From: Bacillota bacterium
GTDB taxonomy: Bacteria > Bacillota > UBA4882 > UBA10575
Length of the DNA: 5,370 nucleotides
Reading direction: 5' to 3'
Assembly: GCA_012521315.1 (NCBI GenBank)
Contig: JAAYMP010000046.1
Span: 1-5,370 of the forward strand
Shown: piece by piece, positions 1 through 5,013 of the stretch
Layout: each line of letters opens with the position of its first letter
Numbering within the stretch: position 1 is the stretch's first letter
Program-made: the position numbers and the translations under genes
The notes under the pieces: model-generated
Seen by the model: only the letters and a program-made list of their open reading frames with translations
Database searches by the model: none
Told to the model about the DNA's origin: nothing

Positions 1-429
1 AATACTGATCAAGAGGTCGGCACGGCTTTCGTTTGCCATCCGCACCCGGTAGAGTAAATCCCGCCGTTTCTTGGTCAAAGCGCCCGCTTCCGGCATTGCA
101 CTGTAATCCATATCCTTCTCCCGTGTCATAATCACATAGACGCCCACCCGGGAAAAATAACGCTTTAACCTTTTGGCAATGTCCAAAGTGACCATCTTCT
201 CCTCCAGCCCGCTCCGGCCGACCGCCCCCGGATCGAATCCCCCGTGTCCGGCATCGATGATGATCGTTTTCCCCGCAATCGCCGATGGCAACAGCGACGG
301 CGCGTCCACGGGCTCGTCCCGCCGGGTCAAACCGCCGAAAAATCCACAGACGAAAAGAAAGATGATGGCAAAAAGATACTCCCGCCGCCATACAATAGTT
401 AACCAGAAGAACTTTTTTTTGGTAACCAT
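1..429 (-). CDS. cwlD: CwlD-like N-acetylmuramoyl-L-alanine amidase, N-terminal part
   Basis: Zinc amidase (Amidase_3 family). CwlD cleaves the peptide side chain from muramic acid in the spore cortex, a step towards muramic-delta-lactam, which germination lytic enzymes recognise. Visible: a basic start (MVTKKK), one hydrophobic segment at about residues 18-34 acting as uncleaved signal or anchor, then the catalytic domain from about residue 53. DAGHGG at 59-64 supplies zinc ligand H62; LEEK at 75-78 supplies the second ligand, E77; TREKD at 102-106 and the Arg/Lys-rich stretch at 119-131 match CwlD. The third ligand, in the SIHxN motif, would lie just past the window edge, where the protein stops at residue 143 (...LLISI). 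Family length is about 240 residues, so roughly 95 are missing. The ATG at 429-427 is the only good start before the membrane segment; its Shine-Dalgarno is weak (GGGGTGG, about 4 bases away, or AGAGG at 17). Divergent from the next gene. A general sporulation or vegetative amidase is the alternative. Confidence 0.88.
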   Translation of the reverse strand, partial: MVTKKKFFWLTIVWRREYLFAIIFLFVCGFFGGLTRRDEPVDAPSLLPSAIAGKTIIIDAGHGGFDPGAVGRSGLEEKMVTLDIAKRLKRYFSRVGVYVIMTREKDMDYSAMPEAGALTKKRRDLLYRVRMANESRADLLISI

Positions 430-457
430 TCCGCCACCCCGGCTTTCCTCTTTACAA

Positions 458-463
458 ATTATG
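458..463 (-). promoter_or_regulatory. possible -10 element for the cwlD-like gene
   Basis: Read on the minus strand this is CATAAT followed by T, which resembles the sporulation sigma-F/sigma-G -10 (CATAnTA, 6 of 7) and also the sigma-A -10 (5 of 6). It lies about 30 bases upstream of the amidase ATG. No convincing -35 of either type sits at 15-17 bases; TTGCTT at 488-483 is 19 bases away. cwlD of Bacillus subtilis is expressed in the forespore, so a sigma-G promoter would be expected, but the evidence here is one element only. Confidence 0.25.
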
Positions 464-526
464 AACGGGGTAGCGGATTTAGAAGCAAAAGCCGTGTTCT
501 GGGATGCCGGTTCCAGCAACCAACCT

Positions 527-555
527 TTGATCCGGTCCCGAAAAAAGTTTATAAT
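527..555 (+). promoter_or_regulatory. sigma-A promoter of the GNAT-like gene
   Basis: The -35 is TTGATC at 527-532 (4 of 6), the spacer is 17 bases, and the -10 is a perfect TATAAT at 550-555. Transcription would start near 562, giving a leader of about 49 bases before the ATG at 611. The AT-rich patch from 541 to 570 stands out from the G+C-rich surroundings. Confidence 0.7.
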
Positions 556-598
556 AATTGTTAATATTAGCGGAGTTTTACAGAGAAGAGAGATTATT

Positions 599-605
599 GG
601 AGGGG
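599..605 (+). promoter_or_regulatory. ribosome binding site fixing the GNAT-like start
   Basis: GGAGGGG lies 5 bases before the ATG at 611. The reading frame is open back to 173, but that stretch is antisense to the amidase and has no Shine-Dalgarno, so this site decides the start. Confidence 0.85.
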
Positions 606-610
606 TTTTA

Positions 611-1738
611 ATGGATCGCATCTCCATTAAACCAGTCGTCACCCGCAACGACATGCGTGACTTCCTGTGGCTACCTTGGAATCTTTATAAAAACGATCCA
701 AACTGGGTTCCCCCTTTGCTGAACGAGGTCAAAAAACAACTGGACCCCCGGTTCAACCCTTTGCTGACGCGTGGCCCCTACCGCCTCTTTTTGGCCTGCG
801 ATTCAGTCGGACGACCTTTGAGCCGGGTAATGGTGGGTATTGACCAAGCCGACAACGAAGGCAAGGCCAAAAAAGAAGGTTACCTCGCCCTCTATGAAGC
901 GGTCAACGAAGAATCCAGCACGCTTATCCTCAACCATGCCTGCACCTGGTTGGCCAACCAGGGGATCCACCTGGTACGCGGGCCCATCTCCCCAACCAAG
1001 GGTGAGAACCTCCGCGGGCTGCTCATTTGGGGCTTTGATTCACCGCCGGTCCTCATGAACGCCTATAATCCCCCGGAGTATGCCACCTATTTCGAAAAAG
1101 CCGGTTTTACGAAAGACGTTGATTATTACGCCTACCATTACGATCTGAAACGGATCGATGTCCGCAAAACTGAACGGGTCGTCAGCTACGCCCAGAACAA
1201 ATACGGGTTCCGGGTCAACAGCTTCGATCGGAACAACATCGAGGCCGAACTGGCTGATCTTAAATCCATCCTGGAACACGCCCGTCCCGAAGACTGGGGC
1301 GATCTTTCCCCGCCCAACCTGGAGGATTTACGGGCCTACGCTTTCCAACTCAGAGATTTAATCATTCCGGAGTTGATTCCCATCGCCCGCAACCTGGAAG
1401 GAAAACCGATCGGCTTTGCCGCTTCGATCCCTGATTACCACCGGGTGCTGATGAAAAACAGCAGCTTTCCCTTCCCCACCGGCTGGGCGAAGTTTTTATT
1501 CAACCGGCACCGTGTCTCGGGAGCCCGTGTGTTTTTGCTATTTGTCATCCCCGAATACCGCAAAAAGGGCGTCTCCGGAACCCTCTTTTATCATCTCCTC
1601 CTCAAAGCGAAAGAGTTTGGGTTCACCTACGGCGAAGGATCAATTGTCGCGGAGTTTAACATCCCGATGCGTCGCGGCGCCGAACGGGCCGGCGGGCTCC
1701 ACTACCGAACCTACCGGGTTTACAAAAAGGAACTTTAA
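611..1738 (+). CDS. GNAT-fold N-acetyltransferase-like protein (YghO-type)
   Basis: A 375-residue protein of a widespread, uncharacterised family related to E. coli YghO. The N-terminal block at about 18-50 (FLWLPWNLYKNDPNWVPPL, then a DPRFNP segment) and the middle block (RGP at 123-125, GFDSPP at 141-146, YNPPEY at 152-157, EKAGF at 162-166) are the family hallmarks. The C-terminal part, about 290-375, looks like the acetyl-CoA binding half of a GNAT domain: a beta strand (VFLLFVIPEYR), then RKKGVSG at 317-323 as a variant of the R/Q-x-x-G-x-G/A pyrophosphate loop, then a helix. Substrate and reaction are unknown; acetyl transfer is inferred from the fold only. No signal peptide or membrane segment is evident, so it is probably cytoplasmic. 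It has its own promoter at 527-555 and a terminator at 1809-1831, so it is probably a single-gene unit. Family membership is firm, biochemical function is not. Confidence 0.85.
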   Translation: MDRISIKPVVTRNDMRDFLWLPWNLYKNDPNWVPPLLNEVKKQLDPRFNPLLTRGPYRLFLACDSVGRPLSRVMVGIDQADNEGKAKKEGYLALYEAVNEESSTLILNHACTWLANQGIHLVRGPISPTKGENLRGLLIWGFDSPPVLMNAYNPPEYATYFEKAGFTKDVDYYAYHYDLKRIDVRKTERVVSYAQNKYGFRVNSFDRNNIEAELADLKSILEHARPEDWGDLSPPNLEDLRAYAFQLRDLIIPELIPIARNLEGKPIGFAASIPDYHRVLMKNSSFPFPTGWAKFLFNRHRVSGARVFLLFVIPEYRKKGVSGTLFYHLLLKAKEFGFTYGEGSIVAEFNIPMRRGAERAGGLHYRTYRVYKKEL

Positions 1739-1759
1739 GCTTTTAACGCCCAAAGCTTA
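1736..1759 (+). repeat. perfect 8-bp inverted repeat on the stop codon of the GNAT-like gene
   Basis: TAAGCTTT at 1736-1743 and AAAGCTTA at 1752-1759 are exact reverse complements with an 8-base loop. The left arm starts with the TAA stop codon. No T-run follows, so it is not a classical terminator; it could be a 3' stabilising hairpin or chance. Confidence 0.4.
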
Positions 1760-1808
1760 CCAAAGAAACCGGGCAAAAATAGAACGCCACAAGGGCAGGC
1801 TGGACTTT

Positions 1809-1831
1809 GCCGGATTTTCCCGGCTTTTTTT
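1809..1831 (+). terminator. rho-independent terminator after the GNAT-like gene
   Basis: GCCGG at 1809-1813 pairs with CCGGC at 1820-1824 across a 6-base loop, followed by seven T at 1825-1831. A wider pairing encloses it: CGGGCAA at 1770-1776 with TTGCCCG at 1833-1839, or GGGCA at 1793-1797 with TGCCC at 1834-1838, followed by a second run of five T at 1840-1844. Either form would end transcription before ku. Confidence 0.7.
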
Positions 1832-1842
1832 CTTGCCCGTTT

Positions 1843-1872
1843 TTGGTACGGGGCCCGCCCCGGGGAGATAAT
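1843..1872 (+). promoter_or_regulatory. probable ku-ligD promoter
   Basis: TTGGTA at 1843-1848 (4 of 6 to the -35), an 18-base spacer, and GATAAT at 1867-1872 (5 of 6 to the -10), about 32 bases before the ku ATG. The -35 overlaps the last T-run of the upstream terminator. GATAATA at 1867-1873 also matches 6 of 7 positions of the forespore sigma-G -10 (CATAnTA), so a spore-phase promoter is possible; no clear sigma-G -35 was seen. Confidence 0.4.
1849..1862. repeat. G+C-only inverted repeat within the putative ku promoter spacer
   Basis: CGGGGC at 1849-1854 and GCCCCG at 1857-1862 are exact reverse complements, separated by 2 bases, filling most of the spacer between the proposed -35 and -10 elements. 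It could be a repressor site or simply a G+C-rich stretch. Confidence 0.35.
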
Positions 1873-1891
1873 AACTTTGACTGCCGTCAAC

Positions 1892-1897
1892 AGGAGG
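1892..1897 (+). promoter_or_regulatory. ribosome binding site fixing the ku start
   Basis: AGGAGG, 6 bases before the ATG at 1904. It excludes the in-frame TTG at 1877, which would add nine residues that bacterial Ku proteins lack and has no Shine-Dalgarno of its own. Confidence 0.9.
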
Positions 1898-1903
1898 TTT
1901 GCC

Positions 1904-2716
1904 ATGCGTACACTCTGGAAAGGGGCAATCAGTTTCGGCCTGGTCAACATTCCGGTCAAGATGTACACCGCCACCGAACGGAAGGACATCCACTTCAACC
2001 AATTACACGCCACCTGTAAAACACCCATCCAGTACCGGAAATACTGCCCGGTTTGCCAAAAGGAGGTCGGTGCCGACGAGCTGGTCCGCGGGTACGAATA
2101 CGAAAAGGGCCGGTACGTTATCCTGCGGGATGAAGATTTCGAACTGCTGCCCGGCGAGAACACCAAGACCATCGATATTCTTGACTTTGTGGATCTGGCC
2201 GAGATCGATCCGATTTATTTTGACCGCAGCTACTATCTGACCCCGAACCCCGGCGGGGAAAAAGCCTATACCCTGCTCAACCAGGCAATGCAAGAAACGG
2301 GGAAGATCGCCGTCGCCCGGGTGGCGATCCGGTCCAAAGCCGTCCTCGCCTGCCTGCGTCCGTGGGAAAAACTTCTGGTCATGGCCACCATGTTTTTCCC
2401 CGATGAGATCCGCGCCCCCGAGTTGCTCGCCGCCGAGGTGAAAGAAGTCAAGCCTCATCCGAACGAGGTCAGCATGGCCAACAGCCTGATCGGCAATCTC
2501 TCCACCGCCTTCAACCCGGAGAAATACAACAACGATTACCGTTCCAAACTGATGGAAGTGATCCAGGCCAAGATCGCCGGGGAAGAAGTGGCGGTCCCAA
2601 CCGCGCCGGAGACAGCCAAAGTCGTTGACCTCATGGAAGCCCTCCGGGCCAGTTTGGAAGCGACGGAAGCCCAGAAAAAACCGGCCAAAAAAAGGAAGAA
2701 GACACAGACCGGATAG
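1904..2716 (+). CDS. ku: Ku, non-homologous end-joining DNA-end-binding protein
   Basis: A 270-residue bacterial Ku, the usual length for the short homodimeric form. The dimer forms a ring that threads onto double-strand DNA ends, protects them and recruits the LigD ligase. The start MRTLWKGAISFGLVNIPVK at 1-19 is the family signature; the beta-barrel continues through RYVILRDEDFELL, the FVDLAEIDPIYFDRSYYL block, the GGEKAYTLL segment and FFPDEIR. In the bridge region H35, C38, C48 and C51 (HATC, then YCPVC) are spaced like a zinc ribbon. The tail after about residue 245 ends in a lysine-rich stretch (KKPAKKRKK), as in Ku proteins whose basic tail helps DNA binding. The stop TAG is followed at once by the ligase ATG, so the two are co-transcribed and probably translationally coupled. 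In B. subtilis the equivalent gene (ykoV) works in spores. Confidence 0.96.
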   Translation: MRTLWKGAISFGLVNIPVKMYTATERKDIHFNQLHATCKTPIQYRKYCPVCQKEVGADELVRGYEYEKGRYVILRDEDFELLPGENTKTIDILDFVDLAEIDPIYFDRSYYLTPNPGGEKAYTLLNQAMQETGKIAVARVAIRSKAVLACLRPWEKLLVMATMFFPDEIRAPELLAAEVKEVKPHPNEVSMANSLIGNLSTAFNPEKYNNDYRSKLMEVIQAKIAGEEVAVPTAPETAKVVDLMEALRASLEATEAQKKPAKKRKKTQTG

Positions 2717-3661
2717 ATGCTGCCTTTAAAGATCTTACCCATGCTCGCCGTGGGCGCCCCGCCCTTTGACTCCCCCGACTACCACTTTGAACTTAAGTGG
2801 GACGGCATCCGTTGCCTTGCTTTTTTGACGGCAAACACCCGTTTGCAGAGCCGGAACGGGCGGGAGATCTCCTTTCAATATCCAGAGCTTGCCAACCTGC
2901 ACCGTCAAGTCAAGGCGGACAACGTGGTCCTGGACGGCGAGATCATCGCCCTCGACGACGGCAAACCCAGTTTTTTTCGCCTGCAAAGCCGCCTGCACGT
3001 CACCTCGGCGGCCGGCATCCGGGAAGCAAGCCGGACCAATCCCGTGCTCTACGTTGCCTTTGACCTCCTCTACCTCAAGGGGGAATCCCTGATGAACCAG
3101 CCCCTCACCACCCGGCAAGAACTGCTCCACACCGTCCTTAGCCCCGGCCCCCATCTCATGGCCAGCACCCCCATCCCCCATTCCGGCACCGCCCTCTTTA
3201 AGCAGGTGGCCGCTTTGGGGCTGGAGGGCGTGGTCGGCAAAGACAAAAACAGCCCTTACCTCCCCGGTAAAAGAAGCCCTTACTGGAAAAAAGCCCGGGT
3301 CGTCAAAAGCGGCGACTTTGTCATCTGCGGATACACCACCAACCCGCAAGGACGGTCCGATCTCTCGGCCATCCTGGTCGGGCTCTACGCCGGAAAAGAA
3401 CTCTGCTCCTACGGACTGGTCGGAAGCGGTTTCAGCCAAAGTGAGATCAACCATCTCCTCACCCTCTTCACCGGTTTAAAGCGGGCGGAACCCCCGCTGG
3501 CCGATCCGCCGTCGCTGCCCAACCTCCACTGGCTGGAACCCCGTCTCGTTTGTGAAGTGGAATATCTGGCCGTCACCCCCGACCGGCACCTTCGCCATCC
3601 CCTTTATAAAGGACTGCGGGACCGTCCGTCCACCGCCTGCCGGGTCGAAAACCTTGTCTGA
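2717..3661 (+). CDS. ligD: LigD-like ATP-dependent DNA ligase, ligase domain only
   Basis: A 314-residue ATP-dependent DNA ligase of the LigD/LigC type, sealing ends held by Ku. Adenylation domain: motif I ELKWDGIR at 25-32 with the AMP-accepting K27; SRNG at 45-48 (motif Ia); DGE at 73-75; VAFDLLY at 113-119 (motif III); EGVVGK at 170-175 (motif IV); motif V at WKKAR 190-194. The OB-fold follows from about 197 (DFVICGYT, then VGSGF, then EVEYLAVTPDRHLRHP) and ends at GLRDRP. Only the ligase module is present: there is no polymerase/primase domain and no phosphoesterase domain, unlike Pseudomonas or Mycobacterium LigD, and unlike Bacillus LigD, which has ligase plus polymerase. Motif V has R194 where Lys is usual, and motif VI is changed. 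The ATG abuts the ku stop; the nearest Shine-Dalgarno (AAGGAAG, 2692-2698) is 18 bases away, so coupled translation is likely. ligC is an alternative name. Confidence 0.93.
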   Translation: MLPLKILPMLAVGAPPFDSPDYHFELKWDGIRCLAFLTANTRLQSRNGREISFQYPELANLHRQVKADNVVLDGEIIALDDGKPSFFRLQSRLHVTSAAGIREASRTNPVLYVAFDLLYLKGESLMNQPLTTRQELLHTVLSPGPHLMASTPIPHSGTALFKQVAALGLEGVVGKDKNSPYLPGKRSPYWKKARVVKSGDFVICGYTTNPQGRSDLSAILVGLYAGKELCSYGLVGSGFSQSEINHLLTLFTGLKRAEPPLADPPSLPNLHWLEPRLVCEVEYLAVTPDRHLRHPLYKGLRDRPSTACRVENLV

Positions 3662-3700
3662 ACTAAAGCCCGGTGAATTCATATTTTAACCATAAAAACA

Positions 3701-3729
3701 TTGACAAAGCGAAGGGATGATGTTATTCT
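3701..3729 (+). promoter_or_regulatory. sigma-A promoter P1 of the iscS operon
   Basis: A perfect -35 TTGACA at 3701-3706, a 17-base spacer and TATTCT at 3724-3729 as the -10 (4 of 6). The predicted start is near 3736, leaving a leader of roughly 90 bases before iscS that holds the palindrome at 3742-3758. Confidence 0.7.
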
Positions 3730-3741
3730 GGACTTGATATT

Positions 3742-3758
3742 CCTAGTAAATAACTAGG
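3742..3758. promoter_or_regulatory. palindromic operator, possibly Rrf2/IscR type
   Basis: CCTAGT and ACTAGG are perfect reverse complements around the AT-only spacer AAATA; with outer bases (3739-3761) 8 of 9 positions pair. Two 6-base arms ending in purine/pyrimidine pairs around a 5-base AT-rich centre match the layout of IscR type 1 sites (arms YYGACT/AGTCRR with 5 bases between), agreeing at 4 of 6 bases per arm. It lies just past the predicted start of P1, where a bound repressor would block transcription. Repressor identity is inferred. Confidence 0.5.
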
Positions 3759-3775
3759 GATTAAAAACCCTTCTA

Positions 3776-3802
3776 TTGACACGGTTTTTCGCGGATTACG
3801 AT
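3776..3802 (+). promoter_or_regulatory. possible second promoter P2 of the iscS operon
   Basis: Another perfect TTGACA at 3776-3781, with TACGAT at 3797-3802 (4 of 6) as a -10 after a short 15-base spacer. The transcript would start close to the ribosome binding site at 3811. The short spacer makes it weaker than P1, or dependent on an activator. Confidence 0.3.
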
Positions 3803-3824
3803 ACGGCGGAAAGGAGCTCGCAAC

Positions 3825-4997
3825 ATGATCTACCTGGACCATGCAGCCACAACCCCGGTCAAACCGGAAGTGCTGGAAGCAATGCTCCCGTACTTCACCG
3901 AAAACTTTGGGAATCCTTCCAGCATATATAAGATCGCCCAGCGGAACAGGAAGGCGATCGATGACGCCCGCGCCGTCTTCGCCGGACACCTCGGCGCCCA
4001 ACCCAATGAGATCTTTTTCACCTCGGGCGGCACCGAAGCCGACAACTGGGCAATTAAAGGGATCGCCGAAGCGTTAAAGGAAAAAGGCAACCACATCATT
4101 ACCACCAACATCGAACACCACGCCGTCCTCCATCCCTGCCAGTACTTGGAGAAACACGGCTATGAGGTCACCTACCTGGAAGTGGACGCGGACGGACTGG
4201 TCACGGCCGAACAGGTGGAGGCGGCGATCCGCCCCGAGACCATCCTGATTACGATTATGTATGCCAATAACGAAATTGGGACGATCATGCCCATCGCGGA
4301 GATCGGCGCGGTGGCCAAAAAGCACGGGATTACCTTCCACACCGACGCAGTGCAAGCCGTTGGCCACCTGCCCATCGATGTCCACGCCCAAAATATTGAC
4401 CTCTTGTCCTTGTCCGGTCATAAGTTTTACGGGCCGAAAGGCACGGGCGCCCTTTACGTCCGGCGCGGCCTAAAGCTCCCCTCCCTACTCCACGGCGGGG
4501 GCCAGGAGCGGAACCGGCGGGCGGGGACCGAGAATGTGCCTGGAATCGTGGGACTGGCCAAAGCACTCGACCTGGCCTGCCAGGATATGGAGGCGAAAAA
4601 CGCCAAGATCAAAGACCTGCGCGACTACCTGATTGACGGAATCGAAGCGAGAATCCCCTATTGCCGCTTGAATGGCCACCGGGAAAAGCGGCTACCGAAC
4701 AATGTGAATTTTTCCTTTGAGTTTATTGAGGGCGAATCCCTGCTTTTGCTCCTTGATATGGAAGGGATCGCCGCTTCCAGCGGTTCCGCCTGCACCTCGG
4801 GTTCCCTCGACCCTTCCCATGTCTTGTTGGCCTTGGGGCTCCCCCATGAACAAGCCCATGGTTCGGTCCGGTTCACCCTCGGTGAGAATAACACCCGGGA
4901 GGAGATGGATGTGGTGCTGGCCAAACTGCCGGCCTTCGTCGAAAAGCTACGGTCCATGTCCCCCCTGTACGAGGAGTTTGTGCGTCAGAATTCATAA
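3825..4997 (+). CDS. iscS: cysteine desulfurase, IscS/NifS family
   Basis: A 390-residue pyridoxal-phosphate enzyme (class V aminotransferase fold, group I desulfurase) that turns L-cysteine into alanine plus an enzyme-bound persulfide for Fe-S clusters and thio-cofactors. The start MIYLDHAATTPV is the family signature. H98 (in IEHHAV) stacks on the cofactor, as H104 does in E. coli IscS; HTDAVQ holds the Asp and Gln that contact the ring; SGHKFYGPKG carries the Schiff-base lysine K200; HGGGQERNRRAGTEN is the conserved phosphate/substrate loop; the long mobile loop SSGSACTSG carries the catalytic C323. All key residues are intact and length is normal for the family. The ATG follows AAGGAG (3811-3816) by 8 bases. 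It is first in an operon with iscU 16 bases downstream. No iscR lies between the ligase gene and this gene, although an IscR-like palindrome does. NifS is an equally valid label; no nitrogen-fixation genes are visible. Confidence 0.96.
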   Translation: MIYLDHAATTPVKPEVLEAMLPYFTENFGNPSSIYKIAQRNRKAIDDARAVFAGHLGAQPNEIFFTSGGTEADNWAIKGIAEALKEKGNHIITTNIEHHAVLHPCQYLEKHGYEVTYLEVDADGLVTAEQVEAAIRPETILITIMYANNEIGTIMPIAEIGAVAKKHGITFHTDAVQAVGHLPIDVHAQNIDLLSLSGHKFYGPKGTGALYVRRGLKLPSLLHGGGQERNRRAGTENVPGIVGLAKALDLACQDMEAKNAKIKDLRDYLIDGIEARIPYCRLNGHREKRLPNNVNFSFEFIEGESLLLLLDMEGIAASSGSACTSGSLDPSHVLLALGLPHEQAHGSVRFTLGENNTREEMDVVLAKLPAFVEKLRSMSPLYEEFVRQNS

Positions 4998-5001
4998 TAT
5001 T

Positions 5002-5007
5002 GAGGTG
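5002..5007 (+). promoter_or_regulatory. ribosome binding site selecting a TTG start for iscU
   Basis: GAGGTG lies 6 bases before TTG at 5014, whose product begins at the family's usual N-terminus (YSxKVM after the initiator). The in-frame GTG at 5005-5007 would add only three residues and is itself part of the Shine-Dalgarno, so TTG is preferred. Confidence 0.75.
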
Positions 5008-5013
5008 AAAAAA

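Noticed and set aside
173..610. N-terminal extension of the GNAT-like reading frame
   Set aside because: It is antisense to the clear CwlD-like gene, lacks a Shine-Dalgarno, and the family N-terminus begins at the ATG at 611 behind GGAGGGG.
1735..2172. 145-residue minus-strand open frame
   Set aside because: It runs across the terminator and promoter region and into ku antisense; no motif or ribosome binding site.
2735..3454. 239-residue minus-strand open frame
   Set aside because: It lies opposite the ligase gene, shows no recognisable domain, and arises from G+C-rich codon use on the other strand.
3640..3673. Possible terminator after the ligase gene (CCGGG ... CCCGG)
   Set aside because: The arms are 5-6 bases with a loop of about 24 and no T-run directly after, so I could not support a terminator there.
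3756..3771. AGGG ... CCCT hairpin in the iscS leader as a riboswitch or attenuator
   Set aside because: The pairing is only 4 bp, with no T-run and no known riboswitch core in the short leader.
4074..4421. 115-residue minus-strand open frame
   Set aside because: It is opposite conserved iscS sequence, with no start signal or family motif.
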